Assembly: GCA_013397455.1 (NCBI GenBank)
Contig: VYZB01000294.1
Span: forward strand, 744,001 to 808,000
Origin: Crotophaga sulcirostris
Taxonomy: Eukaryota; Chordata; Aves; Cuculiformes; Crotophagidae
Length of the DNA: 64,000 nt
Direction of reading: 5' to 3'
Under the pieces are notes generated by a model. That model was not told the DNA's origin, searched no databases, and saw nothing but the letters and a program-made list of their open reading frames with translations. Shown here one piece after another: positions 47,149 to 60,908 of this stretch (within the stretch, counting starts at the first letter, position 1; each line of letters starts with the position of its first letter). A program made the position numbers and the translations under genes.

Positions 47149-47756
47149 GCTTTACGTCCTGGTATTGCCGTAGGGCAAAGTCACGGGGATTGGTCGAACC
47201 ATTATATGGTTGTAGAAAAGCAAAGGTCAGCATTTGAACCGCAGGCCAGTTTGGTTGGAGGAGACTTTAAAAATAATAACCATTATGCTGCTGAAAGACA
47301 CTTAAAACATTTTTAATTTAATTATGCTTGGATGAATTTATTTCTCCTGCATGCATTGTATTTGAAAACAAGGTATTTGGCATGCAGCCTTCAAAAAGGG
47401 TTTCCTATTTACCATTGTTTGGTTTGTGATTCTTAAATTAATAATGTTTTGTTCTGAAAATGGACTAATTTTTTTTAATTGTGAAGGATATGCATATTGT
47501 CTCCAGCTACTAACATGTTTTACAATGCAAGAGTATTGAGGATTTACTTTTCCTTAAGAAGTGCATGGAAGAAGGATGGTGAATGAAGGAGTTACAGTAT
47601 TAAGGTGTCTCAGAAAACATAATTACCAAATCCTGCAGTTGCTCACATGTAACTTCATGGATTAAATCAGTTTGAATAATTGCTGGCATCCGTGCTGTTA
47701 AGTCTTATTCCATACAAAAGGTGCTAGAGGCAGCTCAAGCCAGTCAGCACTTTAGG

Positions 47757-47843
47757 TTTTTATTTGTTTTCAGCTTGTTTATTTGTTTGGGTTTTTTTTT
47801 TCCTTTTTTGTTTTCCTCTTTTTTTTTTTATTTGGGTTTTTTT
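47757..47843 (+). repeat. T-rich tract in the 3' UTR
   Basis: Nearly 90 bases of T runs broken by G and C (TTTGTTTGGG, then T9, CC, T6, G, TTTT, CC, T-rich, ATTTGGG, T7). In mRNA this would be a U-rich stretch of the type bound by U-rich RNA-binding proteins; that function is inference. Confidence 0.75.
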
Positions 47844-48708
47844 GACAAAGTTGTGTGAAAGCTTCTGAATATCTATGAAGTATTTGGGGATGCTTAACGC
47901 TAGTCCCTGTCCACCTCCCTCACTGCTTCCAGTGGGAAGGGAGCAATTGGCGTTCATCAGCCCAGCCCAACTAAGTAGCCTGGTTTGCAGCAGCGGCAGC
48001 AGCACGATCAATGTGAGCAAGGAAAAAAGCCCTCAGCTTCCACATTTTTTGGCCTCTCATCCTGGCTGTGCTGCTGCTACAGGCTGTGCTTCTCCCCAGA
48101 TTTCATTTTCCCATCTGTACTATGGAAAGGTAGGAAAAACACTTAATCACCTACCTCACAGGGTTGTTGTGAGGACTAATTAGTTAACACATTGGAAGCA
48201 ATTAGACATTATAAAGCACTATAATAAGTATTATCATAATTATTATTAAAGCACTGCCTAGCCTTTTTGACCCTGGAGTGGCATTTTCTGCATTATATGA
48301 TTTTCTGTGATGGAAACTTTGAAGAATTATTTATTGTATAGAAAATTACTGCACTCTAGCATTTTGGAGAGGATATGAGGGAAAACTATGTGTAGATTCG
48401 TTAATGTAGTTTGCTGTTTGTCCCAAATTCCCTAAAGTTTTAGGTAAAGTAGAACCTCACAAAGTCCTTACACCTTCATGCAGATCTGATGAACCTATTG
48501 TACTGTGTAAAAACTTCAATTATTTTTTTTTTACCTAAACTGTGTTTTTATATCAATATTTTCCTAAGCTGAATAGTTTTCTTACTTTCAGGGAAAGTAA
48601 GAAAAATACTTTTTTTACATTTGTTACTTATGTAACATCCATATTTTTCACATTTTGATAAAATTGTAACATACTGTATGCTTTCTACCTGTAAATGGCA
48701 ATAATAGG

Positions 48709-48714
48709 ATTAAA
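48709..48714 (+). terminator. FAT4: Probable polyadenylation signal (ATTAAA)
   Basis: The common variant hexamer ATTAAA, followed about 20-35 bases later by a GT-rich stretch, about 1.56 kb after the FAT4 stop codon. It is the best such pair downstream of the stop before 49.4 kb. Inferred from sequence only. Confidence 0.55.
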
Positions 48715-49112
48715 ATATTTATTTAAAAATCTTTTGTGTGTTATTGGAAACATTTTGTCTCTTCTTTCTTCTCTAATTTCCACTCGATGATCTTCACTTT
48801 TACTAGCTTTTTATTCAGAAAATGGGCTTTAAGAAGCAAGATGATTATGTAAGTTTACACATTCAGAGGTCATTCAGCAAAGGCAGCACTAGTATAACTG
48901 TGGAAATTAAATTAAAATCTCTGCAGGGAGGCAGCACAAGCCCAGTGAACTTCTTGAAGTCTCACTGAGTCTGGCGTGATTGTCCCTTACAAAGGGATGA
49001 ATTTCACCAAGGGTGAGAGGATCATTCAACATTTCCCTCTTGTATTTAATGAGTGACCTTTATATGATCAAAAAACATCTGGCTTCACCTATTTCAGGAA
49101 GATGGAAAAGAA

Positions 49113-49236
49113 ATCAGGTTGGATGATGCTATGAGCAACCTAATCTAGTGGGAGGTGCCCCTGCCCAGGGCAGGGGAGTTGGAACTGGATGATCTTTAAG
49201 GTCCTTTCCAACCCAAACCATTCTATGATTCTTTGA
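49113..49236 (+). mobile_element. CR1 LINE 3' terminus
   Basis: The last 124 bases of CR1: AGGTTGGATGATGCTATGAG, CAACCTAATCTAGTGGGAGG, TGCCCCTGCCCAGGGCAGGG, GTTGGAACTGGATGATCTTT, AAGGTCCTTTCCAACCCAAA and CCATTCTATGATTCTTT. The good match to the known 3' end suggests a fairly young copy. Confidence 0.93.
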
Positions 49237-51048
49237 AATGGCATTATGAAATCGTTGAAACTAAGATAATGTCAAAAAGTACCAGATCTACCTTCAGATT
49301 TCTAACATTAATGAAAGCGTATTTTAGTCCTAGGGTTTGATTAGTAACAATTGGTTTTACATTCGTTAACCTTCCATCTCCACTCAAACTTGAAGCTTTC
49401 CAATACATGGATACTTAGGAGTGTGAGAACAAGAGCTTTCTTTAATAAAGCAGCAGTTGAACAATAAATGACTGCATTCTTGTATAAGACAGTAAATCAA
49501 ACTTAGACAACTTGTTGGAGAATGCAGAGTGAAAAAGTTAGGACTGCAGGCAAGAGGTGAATTCTAAGGTTACACTTTTAATTAGTGGTATTTTTGTTTA
49601 AAGAACTTAGAAAAAGAATAACAATTCAAGTTTTGTTTTGTGGGTTTTTTTTGGGTTTTTTTTATCAGTTATGTGTTTGATTTAGAGGCTTTTGGTCAAC
49701 TTGTCTCAGAACCATCGATGAGAAATGTACTCTTTTTGGCTAAAAATGCTGCCATGTTCATTTTGTCCCACAATAGTGAAAAGATAATGGGCCAAAGTAG
49801 CCCACATTTGTATGTAAGTAGTTTCATCTAAAATAACAAGAGATCCGCAAATGATTTCGGAGTCTGAGAAGCTGCTGTAATTAAACATCTGTTAAAAAGC
49901 TGTATGTTTAGTTTGAATATTATCCTTTATTACAAACTGTACCACATCCAAGCAGTGATTTTAATAACACATGAAAACTTTAACAAATGAAATCTTTTAA
50001 ATATAACACCAAACATATTGGGAATTGCATTTTGCCAGTTAAGCATTCTGAGATTATAAAAAAGTTCTGTTAAAGGAAAATAATGTATGGACTTAGAATT
50101 TATGTTGTAACTTTAATGCAGTTTACGGTTTGTACAGTTGTAGTGCATTCTTCTAAATTTTGACACTATGATAGGCAAATGTATATTTTACTGATTTCCT
50201 TGTTTCCCTGTTTCTGAAAAGCATAGAGATGTTTTTGATGCTTAAGCATATGATCCATTTCTGCCTTTTTTTAAATTCTTTCATGATGAGGATCAGAAAA
50301 GGGCTCCAAGTGAATCATGTGAAATAATCATCCAAAGTTATTGGAGTCGTGAGGAGGGAGCTGCATAATTCCCTTGGTTCATCATCAAAACTGCATGGTT
50401 CTGTCTCAAGATCTGGGACATATTATAAGTCACAAATATGTGGAAAGGAAAACAGTCTGCTCTGCTCACTTCAGTGCACAGGATCCTCCTAACACGTTGC
50501 ATGTCAGTAATTTGACTTAGTGACCTATCTTTCTGCTAACAGCTTGCAGTGAGACACTCCTGTTTCTTTCTCTTGGGATGAGGGAGGGAACTGTGCTACT
50601 ATCCACCTTCTCGAGGGCTCTATCTGAACTGTCGTTGCTATCTCAGATGGGGATATTTTTCTCCTGATGACTAATCAGATGAAAATGGGCAGGGATATGT
50701 CAGATTTACTCAGCATTCTCTTTTATACCTATGAAAAGGAAAACATGACAGTTTTGAAATACATAATTTCTGGTACAGGGATACATTATTGAAAGAAGTG
50801 AAATCCAGATTTGTCTGATTCAAGACCTTCCAATATGTTTATTATATATGATATGATTTAAAAACTGCAAAATTAATAGAAAGATACTCTACGTTAGAAT
50901 GTAACCTAAAGTCCCACATTCTGATGAAAACATCCCCCATCCACAGTGGACTATGGGTGTACACTGCAAACCACAAGCTATGTCAATGAGTATCAGTTAA
51001 CAGTGCAAAATCCAGCTGGAGTCATGTTACTCCAGTCTGGAAGTAAGA

Positions 51049-51395
51049 GGTCTTGGTGTGGAAGCGGGTGCAAGATCTCATTGTTGCCTTCAAAAATAGA
51101 AGATGGAGCTAGACCCTCCTCAGAGTTGCATAGCAGAAGCACAAGCCACCAGTCATCATAAGATAAATTCCCATTGGAAATGATAGAATTTATTCTGCCA
51201 ATGGGAGTGGTTAGCTCCTGGAAGAGACTACCCAGCAGTGTTGTGGTATCTCTGCACCTGGAAATATTGAAAATTTGCTTGGACAACATACCACTGAACT
51301 TCATCTAACTTCGTAGGTGGCCTTGCTTTGAGTGGGACGCTGGACAGCAAGACCTCCACCAATCTCTTCCAACTGGAATGATGCTGTCATTCAGG
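51049..51395 (+). mobile_element. CR1-like LINE 3' fragment, old subfamily
   Basis: Diverged CR1 of the type containing AGCAGAAGCACAAGCCACCA, AAGATAAATTCCCATTGGAA, GAGTGGTTAGCTCCTGGAAG, AGACTACCCAGCAGTGTTGT, GAAATATTGAAAATTTGCTTG and GACAACATACC, then TTGCTTTGAGTGGGACGCTGGAC and CTCTTCCAACTGGAATGATGCTGT. The 5' boundary is uncertain. Confidence 0.8.
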
Positions 51396-54300
51396 TATGT
51401 TCATCATCCTTCATTTCCCCCTCCTGTTGTTATAGAAAGACATGGGTGAGACGTGCTGGCCTCGGGCAGCATCTAGCACATCTTCGCACTCTTCTAGCAC
51501 TGATCCATTTTAAGGTCTTTTCATCACAACATCAAATAAGGAGTACAAAAAGCACCTTGAGCTGATAGCAACAAATTAATCTAACTTCACTACAGCAATT
51601 TAATGTATTTCATTTATTTCTTTTGGGCAACATTGATTGTATTTAATTTTTACCAGCCAACTCCAACAGGTGATTAACAGAAGTGCCCCTGCAATGATGT
51701 ATTGTGCACTTTTACTGATCACCTCCTGTGCCACTTTGAGAGTAATGTCTTTTATATTGTATTGTAGGTTACATTTTTGAAGCATAAAATTCAAATTATA
51801 ATATTAACCTTCAGTTTAAGTATTTAATTTAAAAGTGTTGACATATAAAGGGGGCTTTCTTAACTGAAATCCACAAGAGAATACTAAATAATGTTTTCTG
51901 TTGTGGGTCTTCTCCTGAAATTTGGGAAGGAGAATAAGGAGAAAAAGAAAATAAAGAGAAACTGTTGTTTTTTGAAGTAAGACTGAGGGAAAAAGAGAGT
52001 GAAAAAGTTGATCTCTGTTTTCTCTGCTAGTGTTTTACTGTTCACCCTTTTATCTTTTTCCCTGTCCATCTGTGTATTCATTGAACGACCTGTGCTCTGT
52101 GAAGTCAGTGCTTTGTTCGTCTCAATGTGCTCACTTTGGTTTTCTATAAATAGCAGCACTTAATGAGGATGACTGACAGCATGTGTTCACATTGTCAATG
52201 AGCATCACAGCCTGTCTTTTGTAAAAATGTGGATATTTGCACTCAGTTGGCCTTTCCTACATTTTGTATGAACCTCACCTTTCATTCAGCCAAGCTTTAC
52301 CATAGCTTTTTCCAGCAAACAAATCCAGTTGGATTCTTAGTAATTTTTACAGTCTTTTCTTCTATCCAGTGACTTCTAGGTTTCATCGCACTTCTCTACT
52401 AAGATGTTCAGCAGTTAACAAGAGTGTTTCTAAGTTGGATTTTGTGTTTAAAATTACCTTTATCTCTGGCCTTCACAAAGTAAATTCTCAACAGAATCAC
52501 TCTTCAATTTTATGGCCACATGTATTTCATTTAGGACCATGTACAAAAAAATAAATTAAAAATAGCATTGTAATAGTAGCAGGCAAATTTCTCAACAACT
52601 TCTAAACATAAGGGGAAGAGTCTACAAAAGTAATGCCAGAAAGTTTGGCAACCTGCTAAAACAAAAACCGCAGGGCATTTCATTTGATTGCATTCTCCAT
52701 TGGGAAGAAAATACTGACAAGAATGTCTACCACTAATGATGAAAACTGCTTGATGTTTAACCAGCTAACGGTGAGACACATTCAGTAGAGACTCCGTAGA
52801 AGCCATCGTGTGTGTGGTACCTGTCAGACCTGGTCAGCTTGCAGACCTCATCTGAGATCCACTTCTGACAGCACCCAAGGCAAGAAGCTCTTACAGCATG
52901 CTTTGAGTTTTTCAAGAGCCTTAGCTGAGGGCAAGTTCTAAAGTAATTCTATCTTTTGCCTCAGACTAAAGTGAAGGGCTGGTTTCCAGAGGCCACTCTG
53001 AAGTGATTCCACATGAATGACCAAAATCTGTTCCTCTAATTTGCTGGTGGGGAAGAAAAAAGGCTCTCAGTCTGTGGTTCCAAGGAAATATTTCGTTTTG
53101 AGGGATGGATGCAGTTTTCAGAAGTTTCCACCAACTTGGCTTGAGCTCCTCAAGCGCTTTTTCAGATGAGAACTCATGAAGAGCTGGTTATGGGAAGAAC
53201 CTGGCACGGTGCCTTCTGCCAGTCAAATGGTGACATGCTCTGCCTGATTTTTGTGGTTGTTCTGGATCATACTGTGGCTGCTTGCAACTCTACATCACCC
53301 TGTATCTTACACAATCTTCCTGCTTCTCTACTTTCAGTGCAGGACAAAATGAGGATCCAGTAAGGTGTTGCTTTCCTCCCTGCCTTACAGTTGGGAAGCA
53401 CAACTAGCAGTAGATGCAGAATGAGTATAAATGGCTCCTCTGACTCACTGATAAACAGCAATGCTAAAGTAAATTATTTTAACTTTACTTTAAATCCTTT
53501 TAGAAGGAGCATTTTCAGGGGATCATCAAACAGTGTCAGCAAGAAGAAAATCAAGACAAAAGCCCGACATCTGAAAATTTGTTTCAATCAGGACAAATCA
53601 ACAACATACCAATTAAAAGCTGAAATCATTACAGTCTTTCTAGACTTCTGCCTAAGCCCCAAGGATGACGTGATATTACAGATAACTCACATGTTGTGGC
53701 CACTACTGTGTTAAAGTTGTCAAGAGAAGAAAGTGAGATAGCTTGAGGCAGAAATCATAAAGCAGTAGCCACTGAAGATCAGACACTTCAGCATGAAAAG
53801 GTGTGCCAGACTGAAAAGCGGGGAGTAAAACAGGAAACTGAAGAAACAGTAGCAGAACGTGGAATGAAAATTTAATATATTTTTCCCGAGCATCTTCACC
53901 CTCATCAAACACCCTCATTGCCACAATTAGCACAAACAAGGAAACAGTTCAGGTGTGTGCGTTCAGCATCTATTGTGTAGCCTGAAAAAAAAACATGTCA
54001 ACAGAAACTCTCTTTGCAAAGAAGGATAGTTTTATGCACACATGCTTAAGTTGATGCGCACACATAGCGATATATGTATGTAGACATTTATGAACGTGCC
54101 TTCCATATGGCAATTAATACCTTGCAAGTTCCCTGGAACGATTCCATGATTGGAAAATACATTAGCAACCTCTATCCTCCCAGCAATTAAAAAAACAAGC
54201 TACTGTTCGGTATAACTCTGCATTCTCTTAAAATACTGTGACTCCTGGTGCAGCCCGTCAGACAAGGAGTAGGGAAAATAAATAGGTCCCTGTCTTCCCA

Positions 54301-54416
54301 TTTGTTGGTTTATTTCCCCTGAGTCTTTTAAAAGCCAGAGTCTGATTTAGTAATTAGGGTTTGTTCTTGCACATCTTGTGCAATTAGCTAAAACAGCAAA
54401 TTGGGGAATAAGAAAT

Positions 54417-54455
54417 AAACATTAATGTAAAGAACAAACATTAATATAAAAGAAC
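54417..54455 (+). repeat. 19-20 bp tandem duplication
   Basis: AAACATTAATGTAAAGAAC is followed directly by AAACATTAATATAAAAGAAC. The two units differ by one substitution and one inserted A. Confidence 0.8.
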
Positions 54456-56279
54456 ATACACTAGATTGGAAATGGATATTGTTGAATCATTCAAAACCAA
54501 TACTTTACTGTAACGATCTAGAATGCTTCCAAATATGCACTGTAATTTCCTTTAAAATATAGATCACTCAATAATCTAAGTTTTTATTAAAACAGTTTGT
54601 TAAGCCTTGGCAAAGACACTATGTGACAGCATCATTTCATAAGAATTCCTTGTAGTTTGTAGAAAGCTAAGTGAGAATGGGAATGCTTTGTCTCTTAAAA
54701 TAACTGCTGGTAAGCATATTAAAAAGCAAAAGGAACAATATTTTACAATTTTTTTACACCTGTAGAATTCATTGCAATCATCAAACAGGTTGGACTTTGT
54801 AGAGCCACATCACACCATGTGACAGAGAATACCATTTCTGGGATGATACGGAGATAAGTGATGACACCTCCCCACTTTGCAGAAGGGGGTTACAGTTGAC
54901 AGCTTGTCGTCTTCTCAGTGTTCCTGTCACCTTCCTTGTTGTTTCTGATCTCCTTCAAAAGCTTTTTAGATGGACAGGTGAGTAAATAATACTTTGGGAG
55001 GGCGGGAAAGAAGGATGTTTTCTAATGATGACTGCAGAAGTGGTGACAACCAAAATCAAGTATTCCTTTTCTTTAGGAAACTTAATGTGAATTTCTGTTC
55101 CTATGGTTAGCAGAGATTTTGTTGTTGCTTGCTGTACTGTACCCCTTTTGGTTTCCTCAATATTAGTTTTGTTCACCTGTTCTTGGCATTACAACCTCCA
55201 GCACGTTTTTTATTAAGCTAACGCTGCAGATATGCATGTAAAACCTTTCAATACTGCTCAGCAGTTTGTGGTGACGGGGGCCCTTCTTTTTCGTTTGTTT
55301 GAGTACCCTTACTGAATAATTGCATCTGACAAGGTTCTGAAGCTTCGTCAAAGTTTCTTTTGCCTTCTGATTTTGGTTGCTTCTGTTTTGACTTTAAGAT
55401 GTCCCTGGATGTTTGTCACGGGAAATGAACTTGGCTATTTGTTTTGTTTTAAGTGACATTCAATACTCTGAAGAAAGAAATGGAGTATGACAAGTCTGTA
55501 ATTGTGTCAATTTTTCTTTTTCCACCCATGAAATAGCTAGACATGTACATATCCAACTCTTCTGCTTGTGCAGTACATTATGTCCCGGATTTTTAATAGG
55601 ACTTCCTTGTAGCCAGTTTCGGAGTCTAGGATTGGGGCTTTTTACATGCTTATAAATGAACTTTATGACTTTTATAGAGCACTAACAGTATTTAATCTGG
55701 CAAGTGTCAGTGACAATAGAAAAACTGTGGTATAACAACTAAGAGGACCTTCTGTAATTTGTCTCATCAGCATTTCTCTGCCCTTTGGCAGGAGATGCTG
55801 TCATTCTGTGAAAAGCAAAGCTGCTGAGGCTATAGTGCCTGAAAAACAAATGTAATAAGGAGAAATGTAGTGTTCAAGCACAACAAGCAACAGGTTATGA
55901 AGCTAAAATCTATCATTAATAAAGGTTTTACTAAGATCAAATAGTGCAGATTCCTGAGTTTAACTGCCTCATACTGGTTTTTGCTCTGGAGGCTTCATAG
56001 TCCTTGTGCAAAACTGGTCCCTCTTTGCTGAAAACCAGGCCACTTTGCTGATTTATAGCAATCAAAGAGCTGACTCTTCGTGATTGTTTAAGAACAGCAC
56101 AGTTCTCCAAACATCTGTGTGTAGATTTCTGTCCCCTCAGCAATGTGCACGTGGAGTTCTGAGTTGGATGAAGAGCATTAGCCCAATTAGGTTCTTCTCC
56201 TATAGGTATATAAGGGCTGGTTTCCTACCGATGCACTGAGATAGTGGCTGTACCAAATGTGTAAACTCCCCATGTTAGC

Positions 56280-56326
56280 AATTATCAGGGCACAGTATAT
56301 ACACAGCAGGCATTTCCCTGATAATT
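56280..56326. repeat. Inverted repeat, 11-bp perfect stem
   Basis: AATTATCAGGG at 56280-56290 and its exact reverse complement CCCTGATAATT at 56316-56326, with a 25-base loop. It could be a hairpin, a palindromic remnant of a small transposon, or chance. Confidence 0.75.
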
Positions 56327-56434
56327 ACCCAGCACCATTATCAACACACGCCTGGTCACCTTTGGCCACAGTTATTAGAGCATTGCTGTGTTGACCATTA
56401 TTTCTGCCCTTACAGACACTGTCACTGTGTGGAT

Positions 56435-56468
56435 CTCAGTGTTTACAGGCCCTCAGTGTTTACAGTCC
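56435..56468 (+). repeat. 17-bp tandem duplication
   Basis: CTCAGTGTTTACAGGCC is followed directly by CTCAGTGTTTACAGTCC, differing at one base. Confidence 0.85.
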
Positions 56469-57184
56469 CTATTCTTATCCTTCATCTCAAGACTCAGAGA
56501 AAATTAGCAAGAAGCTTTCACAGTTTCTTCTTTCCTCTGGAAATAAACAGCAACTTTCAGTATTTCAGAATTAACACAGTATGGGTTTGGTTGTGCTTTT
56601 AAAGGAATGAGTCGGAAAAAGCTTAATCTGGCAAAAGATGGGCTCACAAATAAGTAGAGAAAGAGCATACCAGGGGAAAGCTGCATTTCAAACCCATGTC
56701 CTGACACAAGTGGTAATTCCTGGTTTGGACAAGATGCTCTAGCTCCTTAAAAAGGAAGCTAACTCACAAACACTAGTGGTCATAAGAGCTATTGTTTTTC
56801 ACTGAGTGGCAATAGAGTTATATGGATGAAGACCTTGTTTTGGTTCAACACTGCTGTGTGCCTGTTGACTACCATGACATGACAGTAACTCTGAGGGAAT
56901 AAAAAACAGATTTGAAGCAAAAAAGTCTGCCACATGTGAACCTCTTTTGCTATCTAAAAAAGATTTTTCTTCTCTAATAATAATTATTTATTAGACTTCT
57001 TCTGTCTTTGACATAAAAATATAATATGCAAAACATCAAGGAATGAGGCAAATAGTGTCTTAAGCAAATAGGGCTCTAGGTCTGATGTATGGCTTGTGTG
57101 ATATTTGCTGTATGATAACATTTCCATAGCTCCACTAAATTGCCTCCTTAGTTATACAACTATGAGAAAGAGATTAATCCTCCA

Positions 57185-57205
57185 CCCCTACCCCACCCCC
57201 AGCCC
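57185..57205 (-). other. Potential G-quadruplex (minus strand)
   Basis: Plus-strand CCCCTACCCCACCCCCAG followed by CCC gives four G runs of at least three on the minus strand, separated by loops of one or two bases. This fits the standard G-quadruplex pattern. No nearby gene start was recognised. Confidence 0.7.
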
Positions 57206-60200
57206 TGCTGTATATACCTACAGCTGTAGGACATCTGCTGAGACAGAAGATTCTACATAAATAAGATGTTAGTGTAAAAAATGTTATTTACGTTACTTAA
57301 AATAAGAACTATTAGGGAAATATCCAAGAGGCTGTGTATCTTTCCTTTGATGGCTGGATGGAGGTTCCTAAACAAAAAGCAGCAGGCAACCTAATGTTTT
57401 CAAGAAGTCCTTGACATTTTTGCAAACAATAAGAGTTCAGTGGAAAAAAAAATCTTTTAAAGTATCTTTTCCACAGCCCTTAATAGTCTTAATTGCTCTA
57501 TTGTACTTTCCTTTCTTCTTCTGGTAGTGATGACAATTTGGAAGGTCACACACAACTTCCAGATGACCTTCCATACAGGACAAAACCCACAAGGAGGAGA
57601 GAAATCCTTGTCCACCTTTGAAAGGCACAAGGGTTCAGCTTCCAGCACGAGTCTATTCTTTTGCTTTTCTCTCTTCAAGATCCAATTTGATGCCAAAATA
57701 GTCAACAAAGATCTGGTTTTTATTTAAACTTTTTACTTGATCTGGGCTAGAGTCGTGTTATGATCGGCACCGTGCTGCACATCCAGGGATTTGGGCCATA
57801 CAACCCTTTTTTCAGAAGACGCACATTACCTGAATGACTATTTTAAGAAGGTTATGCTGATCCCACTGCCAGAGAAAGGATCTCAGCCAATTTCCCAGCT
57901 AAGGGATCATTAAAGGTAACAGCTTCTGAGTTTTCACAGCCAGCACTGAGTTGTGAGGGTGTGAAAGGCAAGCAGCTCTGTATTGCCACAGCTGCAGCTG
58001 CACCAAAGAGGCTGTATTACTCTTCTGCTGCAGAAAATCATACCCAAGTGACCTTGGTTTTTGAAGTCTGTTTTTCTTGATTATACTGACCTCACATCTA
58101 GACATGAGCGACACATAAGGAGTTGCATATTGATTATAATCTCTTTAGTTACAGAGAATGCAGTCTCTAAGTTTGCTTGATTTCAGCGCTGATACGGCAA
58201 GCATAGTCAGCAGGAAAAAACGTGCCATGTCAGCAGTATAATATGAACATAACAAGTCATCAAATTATTTGTGGTTGGATGTTTGTTTCATGACTCTCTT
58301 GTCACTCAACCGCCCTTCTCTTCATGTTTTTTCCTTTGACACACTTTCCGCTCCATACGTCATTGAAGATTGCTGCCCTGGGAGTGTCTGTGGTAGGACA
58401 AAGTCCTTCCTCTTTATCCTTGATTTCTGATATTTATAGTAAGGGAATGGTCCTTCACAGTGCAACAAAATATGCTTGGGGCTCAGGGACCACCTCACTG
58501 CACCCTGGCATCTCTTCTTCTAGGGACATAAGCTAGCGCTCCATGCCTACTTTCTCAGCACAGGATTAAAGTAAAATAAAAAAGATAAGCACAAGCAAAG
58601 CTGTGAGGTCTCCTGCTGGTGGGGTAAGATGCAAGAGGCTGGTGAGACCATGCTACCTTGCGAGGATATTCTGTTGCTCGTATAAAGCAGGATCATTTCC
58701 AAATTATGTTGATCCCAAATGTTTAGATATTTTAACTTCAGTGAGGTATTCATATGTTTTAGGTTATTCCTAGCCACCAGTTTTCTATAGCTTATGTAAT
58801 GATTTTGAGCCAATGCGGGACTTTTTATATTCACAATCCACTTGAAACCAATTTACATCACCACTGATAAGTGCAATATCTCTGTTTCCCAGCTGGCTTC
58901 CCAGAAGCTAACCAAGAAGAAGAGAGCCAAACTTGGCTTTTTGTACGACCACGGGCATTCCATGCAGCTCACAGGCTGGAACCAGCAATGTTCCCTGTGA
59001 CAGTGAGTGCCCAGACCAGAACAGCCCAGAGCCATATCCGATCTCAAAGCACTGGAAGGGGCAATAGTTTGGTGAAAAGAGGCTTTATTAGCGTGAGAGC
59101 CACAGCACAGCAGGGACTTTGCTGCTGTTCACCCGAGTGACCGCAGTGGAACGAGGAGAGAAATACAGGAGAGGTGAGGCTGCTGCATGGTAAGGCAGTA
59201 AAAACACCTGACAGTCACAGAGGTGCACATACACACAGACACCACAGGGATCTTTTTTGGTACAAGATCCTGGTATGAAGTTCCTATTTGGAATGTTTCC
59301 TGCTCTTGGTTTGACTCTTGGGCTAAGAGCTGCTGCAGGCTAGTTCTCTACTGCCTTGGCAATGAGCTGAGAGCATTGCTTTTATGGGCTTATTTGGTCC
59401 TACAATAAAGGGGGAGCCTTCCAGGTAAATAGCAGAAAGCTTATGAACTCTAAAAGCAGTTTCTTCTAACAGACCCACACTTGGGTTCTTTGTCTTTAAA
59501 ATGTAATAAACTGCACGTAAATTTCTCAGCATTGTTTTGGAGTCATTAAGTATTTTAGTATTTGTTATTCACTTCTTGTACGCAGTTATGAAATATCTAC
59601 TATCATGAAATCTAAGCACCCAGCATTAAATTGTGTCACTTTGGAAGGACCTCCAGCAACGGGCCTCCTTTCTTTGCAGTGAGTGACTGCAAAATGCTTG
59701 TGTTCAGATGCTTTAAGTAACGTGTGTTTACAGTAGTTGCTGATCTTAGTTTTAATGTTTCCACCAGGCCTGTGCTGAAAGACACACCATGTTTAGCAAA
59801 TGTGTCTTTTGGACTTTGAATGTTGCAGAACATGCATTTCTTTGTGTGCTGCTTTTCATTTGGTGATGCTTCTCCAGCAGCTGTTACAAAAAGAACTCTG
59901 TCAAATGCTGCATTCCAAATTTGTATGCATAAGAAAACCTGCATGTGCAAAATGGGCAGAGGAGAACTTTTGTTCTTAAAAAAATTAGATGCTGTTGCTT
60001 TTTACCTTAATGAAATTCTGATTATTCCACAAAACCTACATCTTCAATCCCAGGTATATCCAGGTCTACTTCACTGGGATGCAGTGCAGTGTCTGGGGTT
60101 TGGACAGCATGTAGCTCTTCGCAGTGTGCTGCAGCAATAATCCACAGTACATATGCAAGTTCCTTGGCACAGAAATCAGAGCTGTGTACATAGGAAAGTG

Positions 60201-60767
60201 TTTTATACCTGAATATAGGAGCTAAGAGGCACTCCCTAGAATAAGAACATCCACAAAGATTCACAGGCTGAAATTGAAATACATGAGACATGACACTGAA
60301 TTAAGTGGTAGGATGCAGATCAAAACATCAAAACTTCCCTTTTTTTCAAGTTATGCACAAACGTACTGCAGTAGCTTTCATTAATATATCTACTGAGTTA
60401 GCTTTTCCCTGGTCCAGTGGGATTTGGGGTCAAGAATAAAGAGCAAAGAGAAAAATACACATAAGTTATGTTTTACACCATAATGCTCTGGTCACCCACT
60501 AGCCAAAAATGTTGAAATGACTAAATAAATGAATTCGTCTGATGTAGAGCCACATGAAGGAGTATCTTAAAGAGCTCCTCACTGTAGACTTGCCACTCTC
60601 TGTTTTTTCCCCAAAGGACACCAGCTGTGGTTTGTCCCCTCCTCCTTTCTTTCCCCACTTAAAAAGTGCCACATTCTCATCAGAATCTCCATTCCCAAAG
60701 CAAAGAGAATCATTACATACTGAAACTTAAAAAATACCAAATCTTCTTCATCTGAACCTCATCTCAA

Positions 60768-60908
60768 TAATCATAGAATCAGAGAATCATGGAATGGTTT
60801 GGGCTAGAAGGGAGCCCCCAGCCATAGGTAGGGACACCTCCTACTGGATCAGGTTGCTCAAAGCCCCATCCAACCTGGCCTTGAGCACCTCCAGGGGAGG
60901 TGAGCACC
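60768..60908 (-). mobile_element. CR1 LINE 3' terminus, antisense
   Basis: Reverse-complement CR1: ATCATAGAATCAGAGAATCA and TGGAATGGTTTGGGCTAGAA, then GGGACACCTCCTACTGGATC, AGGTTGCTCAAAGCCCCATC and CAACCTGGCCTTGAGCACCT, CCAGGGGAGG. About 140 bases are kept, with the terminal short repeats at the left. Confidence 0.93.

Larger units (their letters stand above)
47149..48730 (+). other. FAT4: FAT4 3' UTR (end inferred)
   Basis: AT-rich non-coding sequence following the stop. The best polyadenylation signal is ATTAAA at 48709-48714, with a GT-rich element (TTTTGTGTGTTATTGG, about 48732-48747) downstream, so cleavage near 48730 is likely. An earlier ATTAAA at 48245-48250 could give a shorter form. 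A long T-rich tract lies at 47757-47843, and ATTTA elements occur throughout. No canonical AATAAA occurs between the stop and 49440. Confidence 0.6.

Noticed and set aside
53391..53714. A 107-codon open frame downstream of FAT4
   Set aside because: Composition is Ser/Lys/Asn-rich as expected from AT-rich DNA, with no motif or neighbouring splice pattern.
58861..59460. A GC-richer patch with an AATAAA near its end, considered as a solo LTR
   Set aside because: No clear TG...CA ends, no target-site duplication and no match to a retroviral family that I can recognise.
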